Shown: positions 56,619 through 64,000, counted from the first letter of the stretch. The stretch is 64,000 nucleotides of DNA from Roseovarius aestuariivivens (GCF_004761875.1 NZ_SJEY01000002.1:310001-374000); one strand, 5' to 3'. Program-made: numbers and translations. Notes: generated by a model from the sequence alone, not told the origin.

Positions 56619-57671
56619 CTATGAGGATGACTCGCTCTGACGATGCGGCGCATTTTCATTTTCCTGGAGATCGTCTTGCAAGGAGAGATCCGAAGCATGA
56701 TCCTCTTTCAGCCCCCCGGTAAGTATTTCGTCCATGGTAGGGCCGAGATTGTCGGCTTTCGAGGCGCCGCGCTCGCCCATCGGTCTATCTGCTCCGATGG
56801 TACTGTCTATCTCGGTTTGTGCTTCAAGCTCGGCATCAAGCTGTGCACCGAGCAGAATTATAAAAGCCGAGAGCCACATCCACGTAAGCAGGATGATGAC
56901 GCCACCCAGCGCGCCAAAAGTCTCATTATAAGAGCCAAAGCGTTGAACATAGAGACTGAATCCAACGCTTCCGGCGACCCAAAGAAGGCATGCGAGTACC
57001 GCCCCCGGAGTCAGCCAGCGCCATTTGGCAGGTCGCCGATTTGGTGCATAGCGATATAGCATCCCGATCCCAAACGCGCCCATGGCAAACATCAGTGGCC
57101 AGCGAATGATCAAGAGACCGTCCAGCAACCAACCTCGTGCTCCGAATAAGGCCGCCAAGGCAGGTATCGCGGCTACGACAAGGATGCAGAACAAGACGCC
57201 GACAATGAGTGCCAGTGTAAGAAACAGGGTCAAAGCGCGCAGCTTGAAAAAGCCTCGCGTTTCGACCTCTCCGTAGATGATATTCAGCCCGGCAATGAAG
57301 TTTCCGACAGCCCGTGACGCGGAATAAAGCGCAAGAGCAAGCGCCGCCAAGGCTGCGACACTCAATGTATTCTGGTCAGAGCTTACGACGTCGTCGAGTT
57401 GGCCCATGACGATATCTCGCGCAGCATCAGGCATGAAAGAGGCCAACAATTCGGAAGCGGACAACAGCATGTCATCGGGCATCATGAGACCGGCCAATGC
57501 TACCGCGGCGGTTATTCCGGGGAAAATCGACAAAAGCCCATAAAACGCAATGCCGGCAGCCAACAACCCGACATTGAGGCGCATTATATGCCGCACGAGC
57601 CTGAACCCGACATCCAACAGGCCGACCAAGGGAATTTGTCCGGGGCTTTGGGCGGCTCTTCCCCGACTCAT
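56619..57671 (-). CDS. YihY/BrkB-family inner-membrane protein
   Basis: This 350-residue protein has six helices and the family start LNVGLLAAGIAFYGLLSIFPGITAAVALAG in segments, plus SRAVGNFIAGLNIIYGEVETRGF in segments. A charged tail of about 60 residues ends it. The function of the family is not known. It diverges from the Rho-N protein. I found no EcfG element on its own side of the gap. Confidence 0.87.
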   Translation of the reverse strand: MSRGRAAQSPGQIPLVGLLDVGFRLVRHIMRLNVGLLAAGIAFYGLLSIFPGITAAVALAGLMMPDDMLLSASELLASFMPDAARDIVMGQLDDVVSSDQNTLSVAALAALALALYSASRAVGNFIAGLNIIYGEVETRGFFKLRALTLFLTLALIVGVLFCILVVAAIPALAALFGARGWLLDGLLIIRWPLMFAMGAFGIGMLYRYAPNRRPAKWRWLTPGAVLACLLWVAGSVGFSLYVQRFGSYNETFGALGGVIILLTWMWLSAFIILLGAQLDAELEAQTEIDSTIGADRPMGERGASKADNLGPTMDEILTGGLKEDHASDLSLQDDLQENENAPHRQSESSS

Positions 57672-57783
57672 GAAGCAACCTTAGCTGACTTTGGCATGCC
57701 GTTCTGTCCCTTCGTCTGCTCATTTATGCAGCGTATCGTATGAGAAACATAATTCAGCCTGACGCAAAGCACACCCCGCCACG

Positions 57784-57810
57784 GGAACTGTCTTGGATAT
57801 TACGGCGTTT
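57784..57810 (+). promoter_or_regulatory. EcfG-type stress promoter, GGAAC-N17-CGTTT
   Basis: GGAAC at 57784-57788 and CGTTT at 57806-57810, 17 bp apart, match the consensus for EcfG-type general-stress sigma factors. It lies 50 bp upstream of the Rho-N protein start. Confidence 0.8.
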
Positions 57811-57860
57811 CAGCACCTGAAATTCTGACAACTGCCCTTGCAGGGAATGGAGTTTGCGCC

Positions 57861-58121
57861 GTGACGAAAGACCATGGACCGTCCATCAAGGACGATGAGA
57901 CATACAAAGCACTTCGAGACCAAGGTTACGACAAATCGAAAGCCGCGGCGATTGCGAATGCGAAAGCCAACGATGACATGAACCCGTCACGAAAAGGCGG
58001 CAAATCCAGTCCGTATGAAAAGTGGACGGTAGTCGAACTGCGCGAGCGCGCCCGAGAGCTTGAAATCGAAGGCCGCTCAACCATGACCAAGGATGAGCTG
58101 ATTTCGGCCCTTAGGGACTGA
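57861..58121 (+). CDS. Small Rho-N domain protein
   Basis: The 86-residue basic protein has a first half resembling DUF7218-type stress peptides (MTKDHGPSIKDDETYKALRDQG in segments, SKAAAIANA) and a Rho-N-like SAP fold at the C-terminus (KWTVVELRERARELEIEGRSTMTKDELISAL in segments). Such proteins are often members of general-stress regulons; the activity is unknown. The start is GTG with GGAG upstream. It is driven by the EcfG-type element and followed 66 bp later by the PLDc_N gene. Confidence 0.85.
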   Translation: MTKDHGPSIKDDETYKALRDQGYDKSKAAAIANAKANDDMNPSRKGGKSSPYEKWTVVELRERARELEIEGRSTMTKDELISALRD

Positions 58122-58126
58122 AGCCG

Positions 58127-58152
58127 GGAACCAAAGCGCGAAGAAGGCGTTT
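58127..58152 (+). promoter_or_regulatory. EcfG-type stress promoter, GGAAC-N16-CGTTT
   Basis: GGAAC at 58127-58131 and CGTTT at 58148-58152, 16 bp apart. It lies 35 bp upstream of the PLDc_N gene and would also serve topoisomerase IB behind it. Confidence 0.8.
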
Positions 58153-58187
58153 GGTCTCTATCACACAAGAATACGAGGATTCTACTA

Positions 58188-58382
58188 ATGGGAATCGAAA
58201 TTGCAGGTCTGGGAGGCCTAATTCTCCTTGGATTGGCTATCTATGCGATCGTCAACATCATCGGGTCCAGCGCCGGAACCGGCGCTAAGGTTCTTTGGAC
58301 GCTACTTGTTCTGGTTTTGCCTTTAATCGGCTTTATTCTGTGGCTTATCGCAGGCCCAAGATCGGCGCGAGGCATGGCCTGA
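58188..58382 (+). CDS. PLDc_N-type small membrane protein
   Basis: This 64-residue protein has two hydrophobic segments (LGGLILLGLAIYAIVNIIG and ALWTLLVLVLPLIGFILWLIAGP, allowing for the Lys-Val lead-in) and ends SARGMA. It is the stand-alone form of the phospholipase-D N-terminal membrane domain; the role is not known. EcfG-type control is indicated. Topoisomerase IB begins 12 bp later. Confidence 0.82.
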   Translation: MGIEIAGLGGLILLGLAIYAIVNIIGSSAGTGAKVLWTLLVLVLPLIGFILWLIAGPRSARGMA

Positions 58383-58394
58383 GACGCCGTTGGC

Positions 58395-59408
58395 ATGGCG
58401 TTGGTCTATTATCCCGACTCAAACCCCGGAATCGCACGCCGAAAGTGCGGCCGGGGTTTTTCGTATCTTGCCTCCGATGGCAGTCTCATCGACTGTAAAG
58501 TGGAAAGAAAACGGCTCAAGTCGATGGCTGTTCCACCGGCCTATGTTGATGTGTGGATGACGCCCCTATTAAACGGACACTTACAGGCCACGGGTCGGGA
58601 TGCGCGCGGCCGGAAACAGTACCTATATCATCCAGATTGGCATGCCCGCCGTCGTGAGACGAAATTCGATCGTTTGAAAGAAGTCGGGGAGGCGTTGCCG
58701 TCTCTACGCCGTTGGATCGCGGATCGGCTCTCCGGCGAGATCGGCGCGCGTGATACAGCCGTAGCCGCGGTCCTAGCCCTTATCGATAGAGCAGCTCTAC
58801 GTCCAGGCAACGCGGCGTATACGCATAGAAATGGCAGCTATGGGGCAATGACTCTCCGCCCGGATCACCTCTTTATTCGGGAGAACTCTATTGGTTTGAA
58901 ATATACAGCTAAAGGCGGAGACATGATTGAAAAAAGCCTGCAAGGCGCAAGACTTGCCCGCGTACTGGAAGAGTCTTGCGACCTTCCAGGGCCCGAAGTT
59001 TTCACATATTTTGGCCATGACGAAGAGCCTTATGCCATCCGTTCGGAGCATTTGTCGGACGCGCTTTCAAAAGTCTGCGGCGACGAAGTAACGCCTAAGG
59101 CTTTGCGTACTTGGTCAGGCACTCACGCGGCTTTTCTGGCCGCGCTCAATTCGGTTGATGAACTCCGTATCTCGGACATGGCGACAGCGGCGGCGGAAAG
59201 GCTGCACAACACACCTTCCATCGCGAGAAATAGCTACGTGCACCCCGAAGTTATCAAATTGGCTGATCTGGACGCCGGGAAAAGAAAGAAGCGCCTAGCC
59301 AGATTGTCGGACAACGGCGCCAGTGAGATGCGGAAGGGCGAGGCGGCTTTGCTGGATTTCTTAAATGAAGAAACCCCTGCCGGGGAGGATGCAGGGGTTT
59401 CTTCGTGA
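58395..59408 (+). CDS. Type IB DNA topoisomerase
   Basis: The 337-residue enzyme relaxes DNA through a 3'-phosphotyrosine link. It has the poxvirus-like bacterial layout: GRKQYLYHPDWHARR, ALIDRAALRPGNAAY, the catalytic core with LRTWSGTHAAF, and the likely nucleophile Tyr in TPSIARNSYVHPEVI. Bacterial TopIB genes are mostly accessory and stress-linked. It is the second gene of a unit read from an EcfG-type promoter. A strong hairpin covers its last codons. Confidence 0.92.
   Translation: MALVYYPDSNPGIARRKCGRGFSYLASDGSLIDCKVERKRLKSMAVPPAYVDVWMTPLLNGHLQATGRDARGRKQYLYHPDWHARRRETKFDRLKEVGEALPSLRRWIADRLSGEIGARDTAVAAVLALIDRAALRPGNAAYTHRNGSYGAMTLRPDHLFIRENSIGLKYTAKGGDMIEKSLQGARLARVLEESCDLPGPEVFTYFGHDEEPYAIRSEHLSDALSKVCGDEVTPKALRTWSGTHAAFLAALNSVDELRISDMATAAAERLHNTPSIARNSYVHPEVIKLADLDAGKRKKRLARLSDNGASEMRKGEAALLDFLNEETPAGEDAGVSS
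59367..59404 (+). terminator. Hairpin terminator inside the end of topoisomerase IB
   Basis: GAAGAAACCCCTGC and GCAGGGGTTTCTTC form a perfect 14-bp stem with a 10-nt loop, ending two bases before the stop codon. The right arm ends in a U-rich GUUUCUUC. The repeat also encodes the C-terminal tail, so this terminator lies within coding sequence. Confidence 0.75.
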
Positions 59409-59577
59409 CAGTTTACTGACCGTCACGTGGGACGAAATAGAAACGCCGGGTCTGAGAGCTGGTTCCACCAAAATGCAACTTTTTTAGCTTTCGTTGAGGT
59501 GCCGTCGCGCTATCTCAAGCGCGAAGTGGCAAGGTATCGGCAACGGGCTTAACTTGCCGAAGAAACGGAATGGGTAC

Positions 59578-60423
59578 ATGGACGGAAAATCTGACGCGGA
59601 ACTTGTCGAAAAAAGTCACGAAAACAGGACAGTTCGCAGGCTAACATCGGTTTCCGGGCGTCTGATCTTCGAGGCAATCCGTCGCGAGGGTAATGAAGAG
59701 CTTAATCGCACACTCGGAGCCCTTTGGTGGTCCGGTATAGCAGCCGGGCTGCTGATTGCTTTCTCCGTCTGGGGTGAAGCGCTTCTTAGGTCGAGTCTTC
59801 CCGACACCGAATGGCGCTATATTCTTGAAAACTTTGGTTATTCTCTTGGGTTCCTGCTTGTCATTCTGGGTCGCATGCAGCTTTTTACAGAGAATACGAT
59901 TACAACGGTTGTTCCTTTGGTAATGAGACCGGCCTTCTCTTGCTTGTGGAAAGTGGCACGTCTTTGGGGGGTCGTTCTAGCAGCCAATATTGTGGGTGCG
60001 TTTGCAGTCGCAAGCTTTATGGCCTTTACGCCGGTTCTCAGCGACGAGGTGCGTTTGGCTGTCACAGAATTAAGCCATCACGCTACCGGAATGCCGGCGA
60101 TCGAAGGCATGGTTCGCGGTATTCCCGCAGGCGTTTTGATTGCAGCTCTCGTCTGGATGATGCCTGCGGCGGGCTCCAGCCGACTAATGCTGATTATCGT
60201 GTTCACGTGGCTGATCGCGTTAGGCGATTTTACCCACATTATTGCGGGATCGGTGGAGATGGCCTTTCTGCTTGTTCAGGGAGAACTTCAAGCGATGCGT
60301 GCTATCTTCGGCTTCTTCCTGCCGGTACTCGTTGGAAACATCGTGGGCGGCACGGTCGTATTCACACTGCTGACAAGCGCTCAGATCAAATATGATATCG
60401 AAGAAAACGGAGCCAAGAGTTAA
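59578..60423 (+). CDS. Formate/nitrite transporter (FNT) family protein
   Basis: This 281-residue protein has six membrane helices after a charged N-terminus. It resembles the YfdC-like branch: LLIAFSVWGEALLRSSL, GRMQLFTENTITTVVPLV, WGVVLAANIVGAFAVAS, and LVGNIVGGTVVFTLL. FNT channels move small monovalent anions; the ion here is not known. The only suitable start is ATG 59578, with no strong ribosome site. Confidence 0.85.
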   Translation: MDGKSDAELVEKSHENRTVRRLTSVSGRLIFEAIRREGNEELNRTLGALWWSGIAAGLLIAFSVWGEALLRSSLPDTEWRYILENFGYSLGFLLVILGRMQLFTENTITTVVPLVMRPAFSCLWKVARLWGVVLAANIVGAFAVASFMAFTPVLSDEVRLAVTELSHHATGMPAIEGMVRGIPAGVLIAALVWMMPAAGSSRLMLIIVFTWLIALGDFTHIIAGSVEMAFLLVQGELQAMRAIFGFFLPVLVGNIVGGTVVFTLLTSAQIKYDIEENGAKS

Positions 60424-60427
60424 TGGA

Positions 60428-60449
60428 CCCGCGCAGCACGCTGCGCGGG
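60428..60449. terminator. Hairpin between convergent FNT gene and small TM gene
   Basis: CCCGCGCAG and CTGCGCGGG pair perfectly around 4 nt, starting 4 bp after the FNT stop. There is no U-run. It may serve both converging transcripts. Confidence 0.5.
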
Positions 60450-60536
60450 CCAACTCGCAAAGGCTTTGTGATTTGCACGAGACTGTTAAAGGGTTTGGTC
60501 TGGTTGGCTTGCATCCTCTGGCCAAGAAAGAGACGC

Positions 60537-60725
60537 TTATTCGCTTTGAGTTTCGTTGACGACAGGTTCGACGTCGCCGGCGACGGGCACTTTTCCACCC
60601 AGCGACATATAAACGATCAACGCCAATACGATGACTGCACCGATGATCGCAAAAAGAACACCGCCGCTAAGCATGGGCTTATGTTTCTTCTCTTGCTTCT
60701 CGACATTTGTGTTAGGTGCGGACAT
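60537..60725 (-). CDS. Small single-TM protein
   Basis: This 62-residue protein has a charged N-terminus (MSAPNTNVEKQEKKHKP), one membrane helix (GGVLFAIIGAVIVLALIVYM) and an acidic tail. I recognise no function. The ATG has AAAGGAG about 6 bp upstream, and an EcfG-type element lies 28-53 bp before it on the same strand, which supports it as a real stress-regulated gene. Confidence 0.8.
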   Translation of the reverse strand: MSAPNTNVEKQEKKHKPMLSGGVLFAIIGAVIVLALIVYMSLGGKVPVAGDVEPVVNETQSE

Positions 60726-60752
60726 TTCACACTCCTTTCAGTATTAATAAAC

Positions 60753-60778
60753 AAACGTGGTGCGCGAAAAACAGTTCC
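60753..60778 (-). promoter_or_regulatory. EcfG-type stress promoter, GGAAC-N16-CGTTT (minus strand)
   Basis: Read on the minus strand, GGAAC at 60778-60774 and CGTTT at 60757-60753 are 16 bp apart. It points at the 62-residue TM protein. It overlaps the 3' end region of the Crp/Fnr gene. Confidence 0.78.
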
Positions 60779-60779
60779 A

Positions 60780-61508
60780 TCACATTAACGGGCGGACGAT
60801 CGGTACGGATGTATCAATTGAGGCCAGCTCTCCAAGCTTATGACGGTCATAAATCGTGAGATTTCCATCTTTCCACAGCAGAACACCTTCTTCTCTTAGC
60901 CGGCCAAGTGTCTTGTTTGTATGAACGAGTGACAGGCCAAGCGCGTCCGCGAGATCCTGTTGCTTGTAAGGAAAAGGACACGTGTCATTTTTCAAGAGGT
61001 CGAGTGCGGCAGAGCGAGTGAAGATCTGGCACAGCGCCCAGGCGACCTTTTCCAGCGCGCTTTTTTGGCCGATCGTGGCAAGGGCGTCTCCTAGGAAGTG
61101 CTCTTCCACCGCTGCCAGGTGCGTTAAAGCGTAAGCGCGGTCTGGCAAGGATCGGAAAAGCGACCAGATGTCGGCGCGATTAAAGACGCAAAGGGTCATG
61201 GACGTCGTTGCCTCCACAGAATGGCCCATCTCGCCCATGATTCCGGCCTGAAGACCTATGAAGTCGCCCGGGAACACGAAATTAATGACCTGCCTTTCAC
61301 CATTTTCGAGACTTTTGTAGCGAAGGCCCATGCCGCTCAGTACCGTAAAAAGCTGTGGTGATTTCGAAGCCTGAACTAGCAAATGGGTGCCCGGCTGTAC
61401 CTCCATCTGTCCGGTCTTGAACCGGTTCATGAAGTCAATTTCCTCTTTTTTGAAAGGCTCGAAGGCGGAAAGCTGCCGTAAAGGACAATCCTTGCAGTTG
61501 ATGGTCAT
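60780..61508 (-). CDS. Crp/Fnr-family transcription regulator
   Basis: The 242-residue regulator has a cyclic-nucleotide-binding-like beta barrel (about residues 20-130, with NFVFPGDFIGLQAGIMGEMGH in segments) and a C-terminal helix-turn-helix (YKQQDLADALGLSLVHTNKTLGRLREEGVL in segments). It starts TINCKDCPLRQL: only two N-terminal cysteines, so it lacks the full cysteine set of oxygen-sensing Fnr. The signal is unknown. It diverges from the receiver-like gene. The small TM gene follows downstream after 54 bp. Confidence 0.88.
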   Translation of the reverse strand: MTINCKDCPLRQLSAFEPFKKEEIDFMNRFKTGQMEVQPGTHLLVQASKSPQLFTVLSGMGLRYKSLENGERQVINFVFPGDFIGLQAGIMGEMGHSVEATTSMTLCVFNRADIWSLFRSLPDRAYALTHLAAVEEHFLGDALATIGQKSALEKVAWALCQIFTRSAALDLLKNDTCPFPYKQQDLADALGLSLVHTNKTLGRLREEGVLLWKDGNLTIYDRHKLGELASIDTSVPIVRPLM

Positions 61509-61604
61509 TTTTTCGCTTACCTATGTCACAGATTATTGCAGGACACCTGAACAATCTCCACGTTGCCGCCACGAAGCATCAGATGGAGCAGGCACGTAGT
61601 CTTT

Positions 61605-61940
61605 ATGTCCAAAAATTGTCTTATTGTTACGACCAATGTGGTCGAAGCAGTGGATTTGAGTGATCTTGTTTCTGAAGAGTATGGCATGATCGCTCATGCG
61701 TTTCGTGATGCGACGACTGCTTTGGCTGGCATCGCTGGAATTGTGTCGGTTGACCTGGCGTTTGTCTCGGCCGACTTCGAGGCACATGACATGGCCGATC
61801 TCGTGCAGGACGTTTTGGGCCGAGGCGCCAATGTCATCCTCATCAACGGTTTGGCTGCGGAGAACCAAGGACCGGTTGGTTTTCTTCAACGTCCCTATTC
61901 CTCGGATGACATCGGTCGCATCGTTAGCGCTTTCGTCTGA
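61605..61940 (+). CDS. Receiver-like protein lacking phosphorylation residues
   Basis: This 111-residue protein has an alpha/beta pattern like a response-regulator receiver: CLIVTTN for strand 1, VDLAFVSADF for strand 3, NVILINGLA for strand 4, FLQRPYSSDDIGRIV for strand 5 and helix 5. The acidic pair, the phospho-Asp and the conserved Lys are replaced (TTN, S-A-D-F, Arg-Pro). So it is probably a pseudo-receiver with a protein-binding role. The start at 61605 is inferred; no strong ribosome site is seen. It is divergent from the Crp/Fnr regulator. Confidence 0.65.
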   Translation: MSKNCLIVTTNVVEAVDLSDLVSEEYGMIAHAFRDATTALAGIAGIVSVDLAFVSADFEAHDMADLVQDVLGRGANVILINGLAAENQGPVGFLQRPYSSDDIGRIVSAFV

Positions 61941-62045
61941 TTGCATCACCGCCACAGTTCAACTCTGTCGAGAGTATAGTCTAGGTCTGCATGCTCAAGA
62001 AGTGTTCCGTGGTGGTTATTTAGCCGCGAAACCGGAGCGCTATGC

Positions 62046-62071
62046 GGAACGAATCCTGTGACCACTCGTTT
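62046..62071 (+). promoter_or_regulatory. EcfG-type stress promoter, GGAAC-N16-CGTTT
   Basis: GGAAC at 62046-62050 and CGTTT at 62067-62071, 16 bp apart, 36 bp before the DUF1328 gene. Confidence 0.8.
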
Positions 62072-62107
62072 TCATGGTTAGAAACGGGAAAACGAGAGGA
62101 TTTTGAT

Positions 62108-62278
62108 ATGTTGAACTGGTCATTGATTTTCTTAGTGGTCGCCATCGTCGCCGGCGTTTTCGGGTTCGGAGGCGTTGCTTCTGCTTCGGCGGACATCGCC
62201 CAAGTCCTTTTCGTACTTTTCCTCGTGCTATTCGTTGTGGCGATGATCGTCAGGTTTCTTAAGGGGCGAACGCACTGA
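62108..62278 (+). CDS. DUF1328/UPF0391 small membrane protein
   Basis: This 56-residue protein starts [22 protein letters not shown] in segments and has two hydrophobic helices (the second is [21 protein letters not shown]), the signature of DUF1328. These peptides are widespread and often stress-induced; function unknown. The ATG at 62108 follows a purine-rich GAGAGG. It has an EcfG-type promoter and is followed by a strong intrinsic terminator. Confidence 0.88.
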   Translation: MLNWSLIFLVVAIVAGVFGFGGVASASADIAQVLFVLFLVLFVVAMIVRFLKGRTH

Positions 62279-62304
62279 CAGAAAAGATTTCTAACCCTCC
62301 CAGT

Positions 62305-62338
62305 GCGGCGCAGCTTCATTGCGCCGCTCTTCTTTTTT
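62305..62338 (+). terminator. Rho-independent terminator after DUF1328 gene
   Basis: GCGGCGCA and TGCGCCGC form an 8-bp stem with a 7-nt loop, followed by a T-rich run to 62338. It lies 27 bp after the stop codon and isolates the gene from gdhA. Confidence 0.85.
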
Positions 62339-62355
62339 GAAGTTAAGGACTATGC

Positions 62356-63696
62356 ATGGACAGACGTGACGTCCTGACAAACGCTTTCGTTGATGAATTG
62401 GGATCGCATACTCGATCTCAGAACAATTTCATCCAGGCGGTCAGACACGTAGCGCGAGACGTTCTGACGATCGAAAAGAACGACCCCGCCTTATCCAACG
62501 CCAAGGTTTTGCATAGGCTCGCAGAGCCGGACCGCATTCTTTCATTTCGCGTTACCTGGGAAAGCGATACGGGCGGGGTCAATATAAATCGCGGCTGGCG
62601 CGTTCAGACTTCGAATGTCATCGGCCCGTACAAAGGTGGTCTGCGGTTTCACCCGACAGTGAGCGTTGATATCTTGAAGTTCTTGGGCTTTGAGCAGTGT
62701 TTCAAAAACGCTCTTACCGGTTTGCCGCTGGGAGGCGCAAAAGGTGGTTCGGATTTCGATCCGCGAGGTCGGACTGAGCGCGAGATCATGAGGTTTTGCC
62801 AGGCCTTCATGCGTGAACTGGCACCGCATATAGGGCCAGATCGCGATGTTCCTGCTGGGGATATCAACGTCGGGCCACGCGAAATCGGCTATATGTTTGG
62901 GGCATGGAGGAAATTTGCCGGGCAGTACGATGGCGCACTCACGGGCAAGGGACTGTCCTACGGCGGATCTCAAATGCGGGTCGAAGCAACGGGCTACAGC
63001 TTAGTTTACTTCATTCAAGCCATGCTGGAACAAAACGGCCGCGACTTGGCTGGTAAGCGGGTCGCAATTTCTGGCAAGGGCAATGTTGCGACTCACGCTG
63101 CACTGAAGGCGCAGGAAGCAGGCGCCAAAGTCATTACACTTTCTGATACATCTGGAACACTTTATGCGGCCGACGGTATGTCGCGAGATTTGATTTGCTG
63201 GGTGCAGCAGCGGAAAGACGCTGGAGAAGACATCAGCGCACCAAAGGAAAAAGGCGCTTCCTTCGAATCGAATGCCGTTCCGTGGAGTTTTGAACCTGAA
63301 ATCGCGCTTCCCTGCGCAACTCAGAATGAGTTGACGCAAATAATGGCAAAGGACTTGGTGGACTCCGGCACCGAGATCGTGGCCGAAGGCGCGAATATGC
63401 CACTTACAGATGATGCGCTTGAGGTATTGAATGCCTCAGATGTTGTCCATGCGCCAGGTAAGGCTGCCAATGCTGGTGGTGTTGCGGTCAGCGGACTTGA
63501 GATGAGCCAGAACAGTTATCGTCGCTCCATGTCAGCACAAGAGGTAGACAATGCGCTTGTCGGTCTCATGAAGGAGATCCACGCTCGTGTGGCCGAGGAA
63601 GGAACGCAAGACGGTCGAATTGACTATGCCCGAGGTGCAAATATCGCAGGGTATCGTCGCCTTGCCCAAGCAATCCAAGCTCAGGGTGTTTTGTGA
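62356..63696 (+). CDS. gdhA: NADP-type glutamate dehydrogenase
   Basis: The 446-residue hexameric enzyme makes glutamate from 2-oxoglutarate and ammonia. It has GGLRFHPTVSVDILKFLGFEQ in segments, the lysine motif LPLGGAKGGSDFDPRG, DVPAGDINVGPREIGYMFG and the Rossmann GKGNVATHAALKAQEAGA. The length fits the NADP-dependent bacterial group; cofactor preference is inferred from family. The start is ATG 62356 with AAGGAC upstream. No EcfG element precedes it. A 15-bp inverted repeat follows. Confidence 0.95.
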   Translation: MDRRDVLTNAFVDELGSHTRSQNNFIQAVRHVARDVLTIEKNDPALSNAKVLHRLAEPDRILSFRVTWESDTGGVNINRGWRVQTSNVIGPYKGGLRFHPTVSVDILKFLGFEQCFKNALTGLPLGGAKGGSDFDPRGRTEREIMRFCQAFMRELAPHIGPDRDVPAGDINVGPREIGYMFGAWRKFAGQYDGALTGKGLSYGGSQMRVEATGYSLVYFIQAMLEQNGRDLAGKRVAISGKGNVATHAALKAQEAGAKVITLSDTSGTLYAADGMSRDLICWVQQRKDAGEDISAPKEKGASFESNAVPWSFEPEIALPCATQNELTQIMAKDLVDSGTEIVAEGANMPLTDDALEVLNASDVVHAPGKAANAGGVAVSGLEMSQNSYRRSMSAQEVDNALVGLMKEIHARVAEEGTQDGRIDYARGANIAGYRRLAQAIQAQGVL

Positions 63697-63698
63697 AC

Positions 63699-63733
63699 GG
63701 CGCCAGTTCCGCTAATGAAGCGGAACTGGCGCC
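63699..63733. terminator. Bidirectional terminator between gdhA and phyR
   Basis: GGCGCCAGTTCCGCT and AGCGGAACTGGCGCC form a perfect 15-bp stem with a 5-nt loop. It starts 3 bp after the gdhA stop and ends 13 bp before the phyR stop. An A/U-rich stretch follows on the gdhA side. Confidence 0.75.
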
Positions 63734-63745
63734 GAAAAATGTTGT

Positions 63746-64000
63746 TTAGCCGATAAGAGTCTCGGTAGACGCAAAGAACATCGCTTGGCTGACAGCGGAG
63801 CGAACTTGCTCTTCAGAGTAGGGTTTCGAGATCAAGAAGGCAGGCTCGGGGCCCTCTCCTGTCAAAAGCCTTTCAGGAAACGCCGTAATGAATATTACGG
63901 GCCGATCGCCGTGCAACTTAAGGATCTGGTTGACGGCATCGATGCCGCTGGAGCTATCGGCAAGTTGGATATCTGAAAGAATGAGATCTGGAATTTCCTT
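63746..64000 (-). CDS. phyR: General stress response regulator PhyR, C-terminal part only
   Basis: The visible 84 codons are the end of a receiver domain: PDLILSDIQLADSSSGIDAV with the phospho-Asp, RPVIFITAFPERLLTGEG, and FLISKPYSEEQVRSAVSQ with the conserved Lys, then a short tail ETLIG. FITAFPERLLTGE is diagnostic of PhyR, the anti-anti-sigma factor whose receiver releases NepR from EcfG. The sigma-like N-terminal half would lie beyond the right edge, where nepR and ecfG are commonly found. The start and promoter cannot be seen. Confidence 0.92.
   Translation of the reverse strand, partial: KEIPDLILSDIQLADSSSGIDAVNQILKLHGDRPVIFITAFPERLLTGEGPEPAFLISKPYSEEQVRSAVSQAMFFASTETLIG

Noticed and set aside
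1-64000. CRISPR arrays, insertion sequences, tRNA or rRNA genes
   Set aside because: No spaced direct repeats, transposase frames or structural RNA sequences were recognised anywhere in the window; a tRNA or small-RNA search program was not available to confirm this.

Overview
The window reads as a GC-rich alphaproteobacterial chromosome of the Rhodobacterales (Roseobacter-type). The grounds are the gene order parB-parA-rsmG-mnmG-mnmE-rho-hemJ | maf-aroE-coaE-dnaQ, the regB/senC-regA-(ahcY) block, a RegB with the quinone loop and redox cysteine, HWE-kinase and PhyR-type stress signalling, and a CtrA-type TTAA-N7-TTAA site. Genes are densely packed, many with 1-8 nt start/stop overlaps. I see no rRNA, tRNA, CRISPR array or insertion sequence. 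Genus and species cannot be named from the sequence alone.

Layout. 0-12 kb: end of hslO, a Nudix hydrolase, a receiver/PP2C phosphatase facing an Hpt protein, ilvA facing argG, a class IV aminotransferase with a coupled sulfotransferase-like gene, exported msrA, mutS, then grpE and hrcA. 12-22 kb: rph-rdgB-hemW running right, then parB, parA, rsmG, mnmG, mnmE, rho and hemJ all running left, with two perfect parS sites buried in the first codons of rsmG and mnmG. 22.2-22.66 kb: an AT-rich non-coding gap with DnaA boxes, from which genes diverge on both sides; this is the best candidate for the chromosomal origin. 22.6-30 kb: maf-aroE-coaE-dnaQ, secB and fxsA, Tim44-like/mltA/smr, and an MFS transporter. 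30-34.6 kb: an HWE histidine kinase, then hslV-(membrane protein)-hslU and trxA.

34.6-46 kb: a long leftward transcription unit, PAS protein-tsaE-amgK-murU-addB-addA-trxA, with a CtrA consensus site ahead of it and an intrinsic terminator at its end. It joins tRNA modification, peptidoglycan recycling and double-strand-break repair. 44.7-51.3 kb: regB facing senC-regA (redox control), an HD hydrolase, a small exported protein, ahcY and a DUF2853 protein. 51.3-56.4 kb: an iron-dependent alcohol dehydrogenase and a likely glucosylglycerate module, with phosphatase and synthase on one strand and a GH13 phosphorylase converging on them.

56.6-64 kb: a general-stress-response neighbourhood. It holds YihY, a Rho-N domain protein, a PLDc_N membrane peptide with topoisomerase IB, an FNT channel, a one-TM peptide, a Crp/Fnr regulator, a receiver-like protein without catalytic residues, a DUF1328 membrane peptide, gdhA and the 3' end of phyR. 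Four promoter-like elements of the EcfG form GGAAC-N16/17-CGTTT stand directly upstream of four of these small genes or operons. The phyR and hslO fragments run off the two ends of the window.
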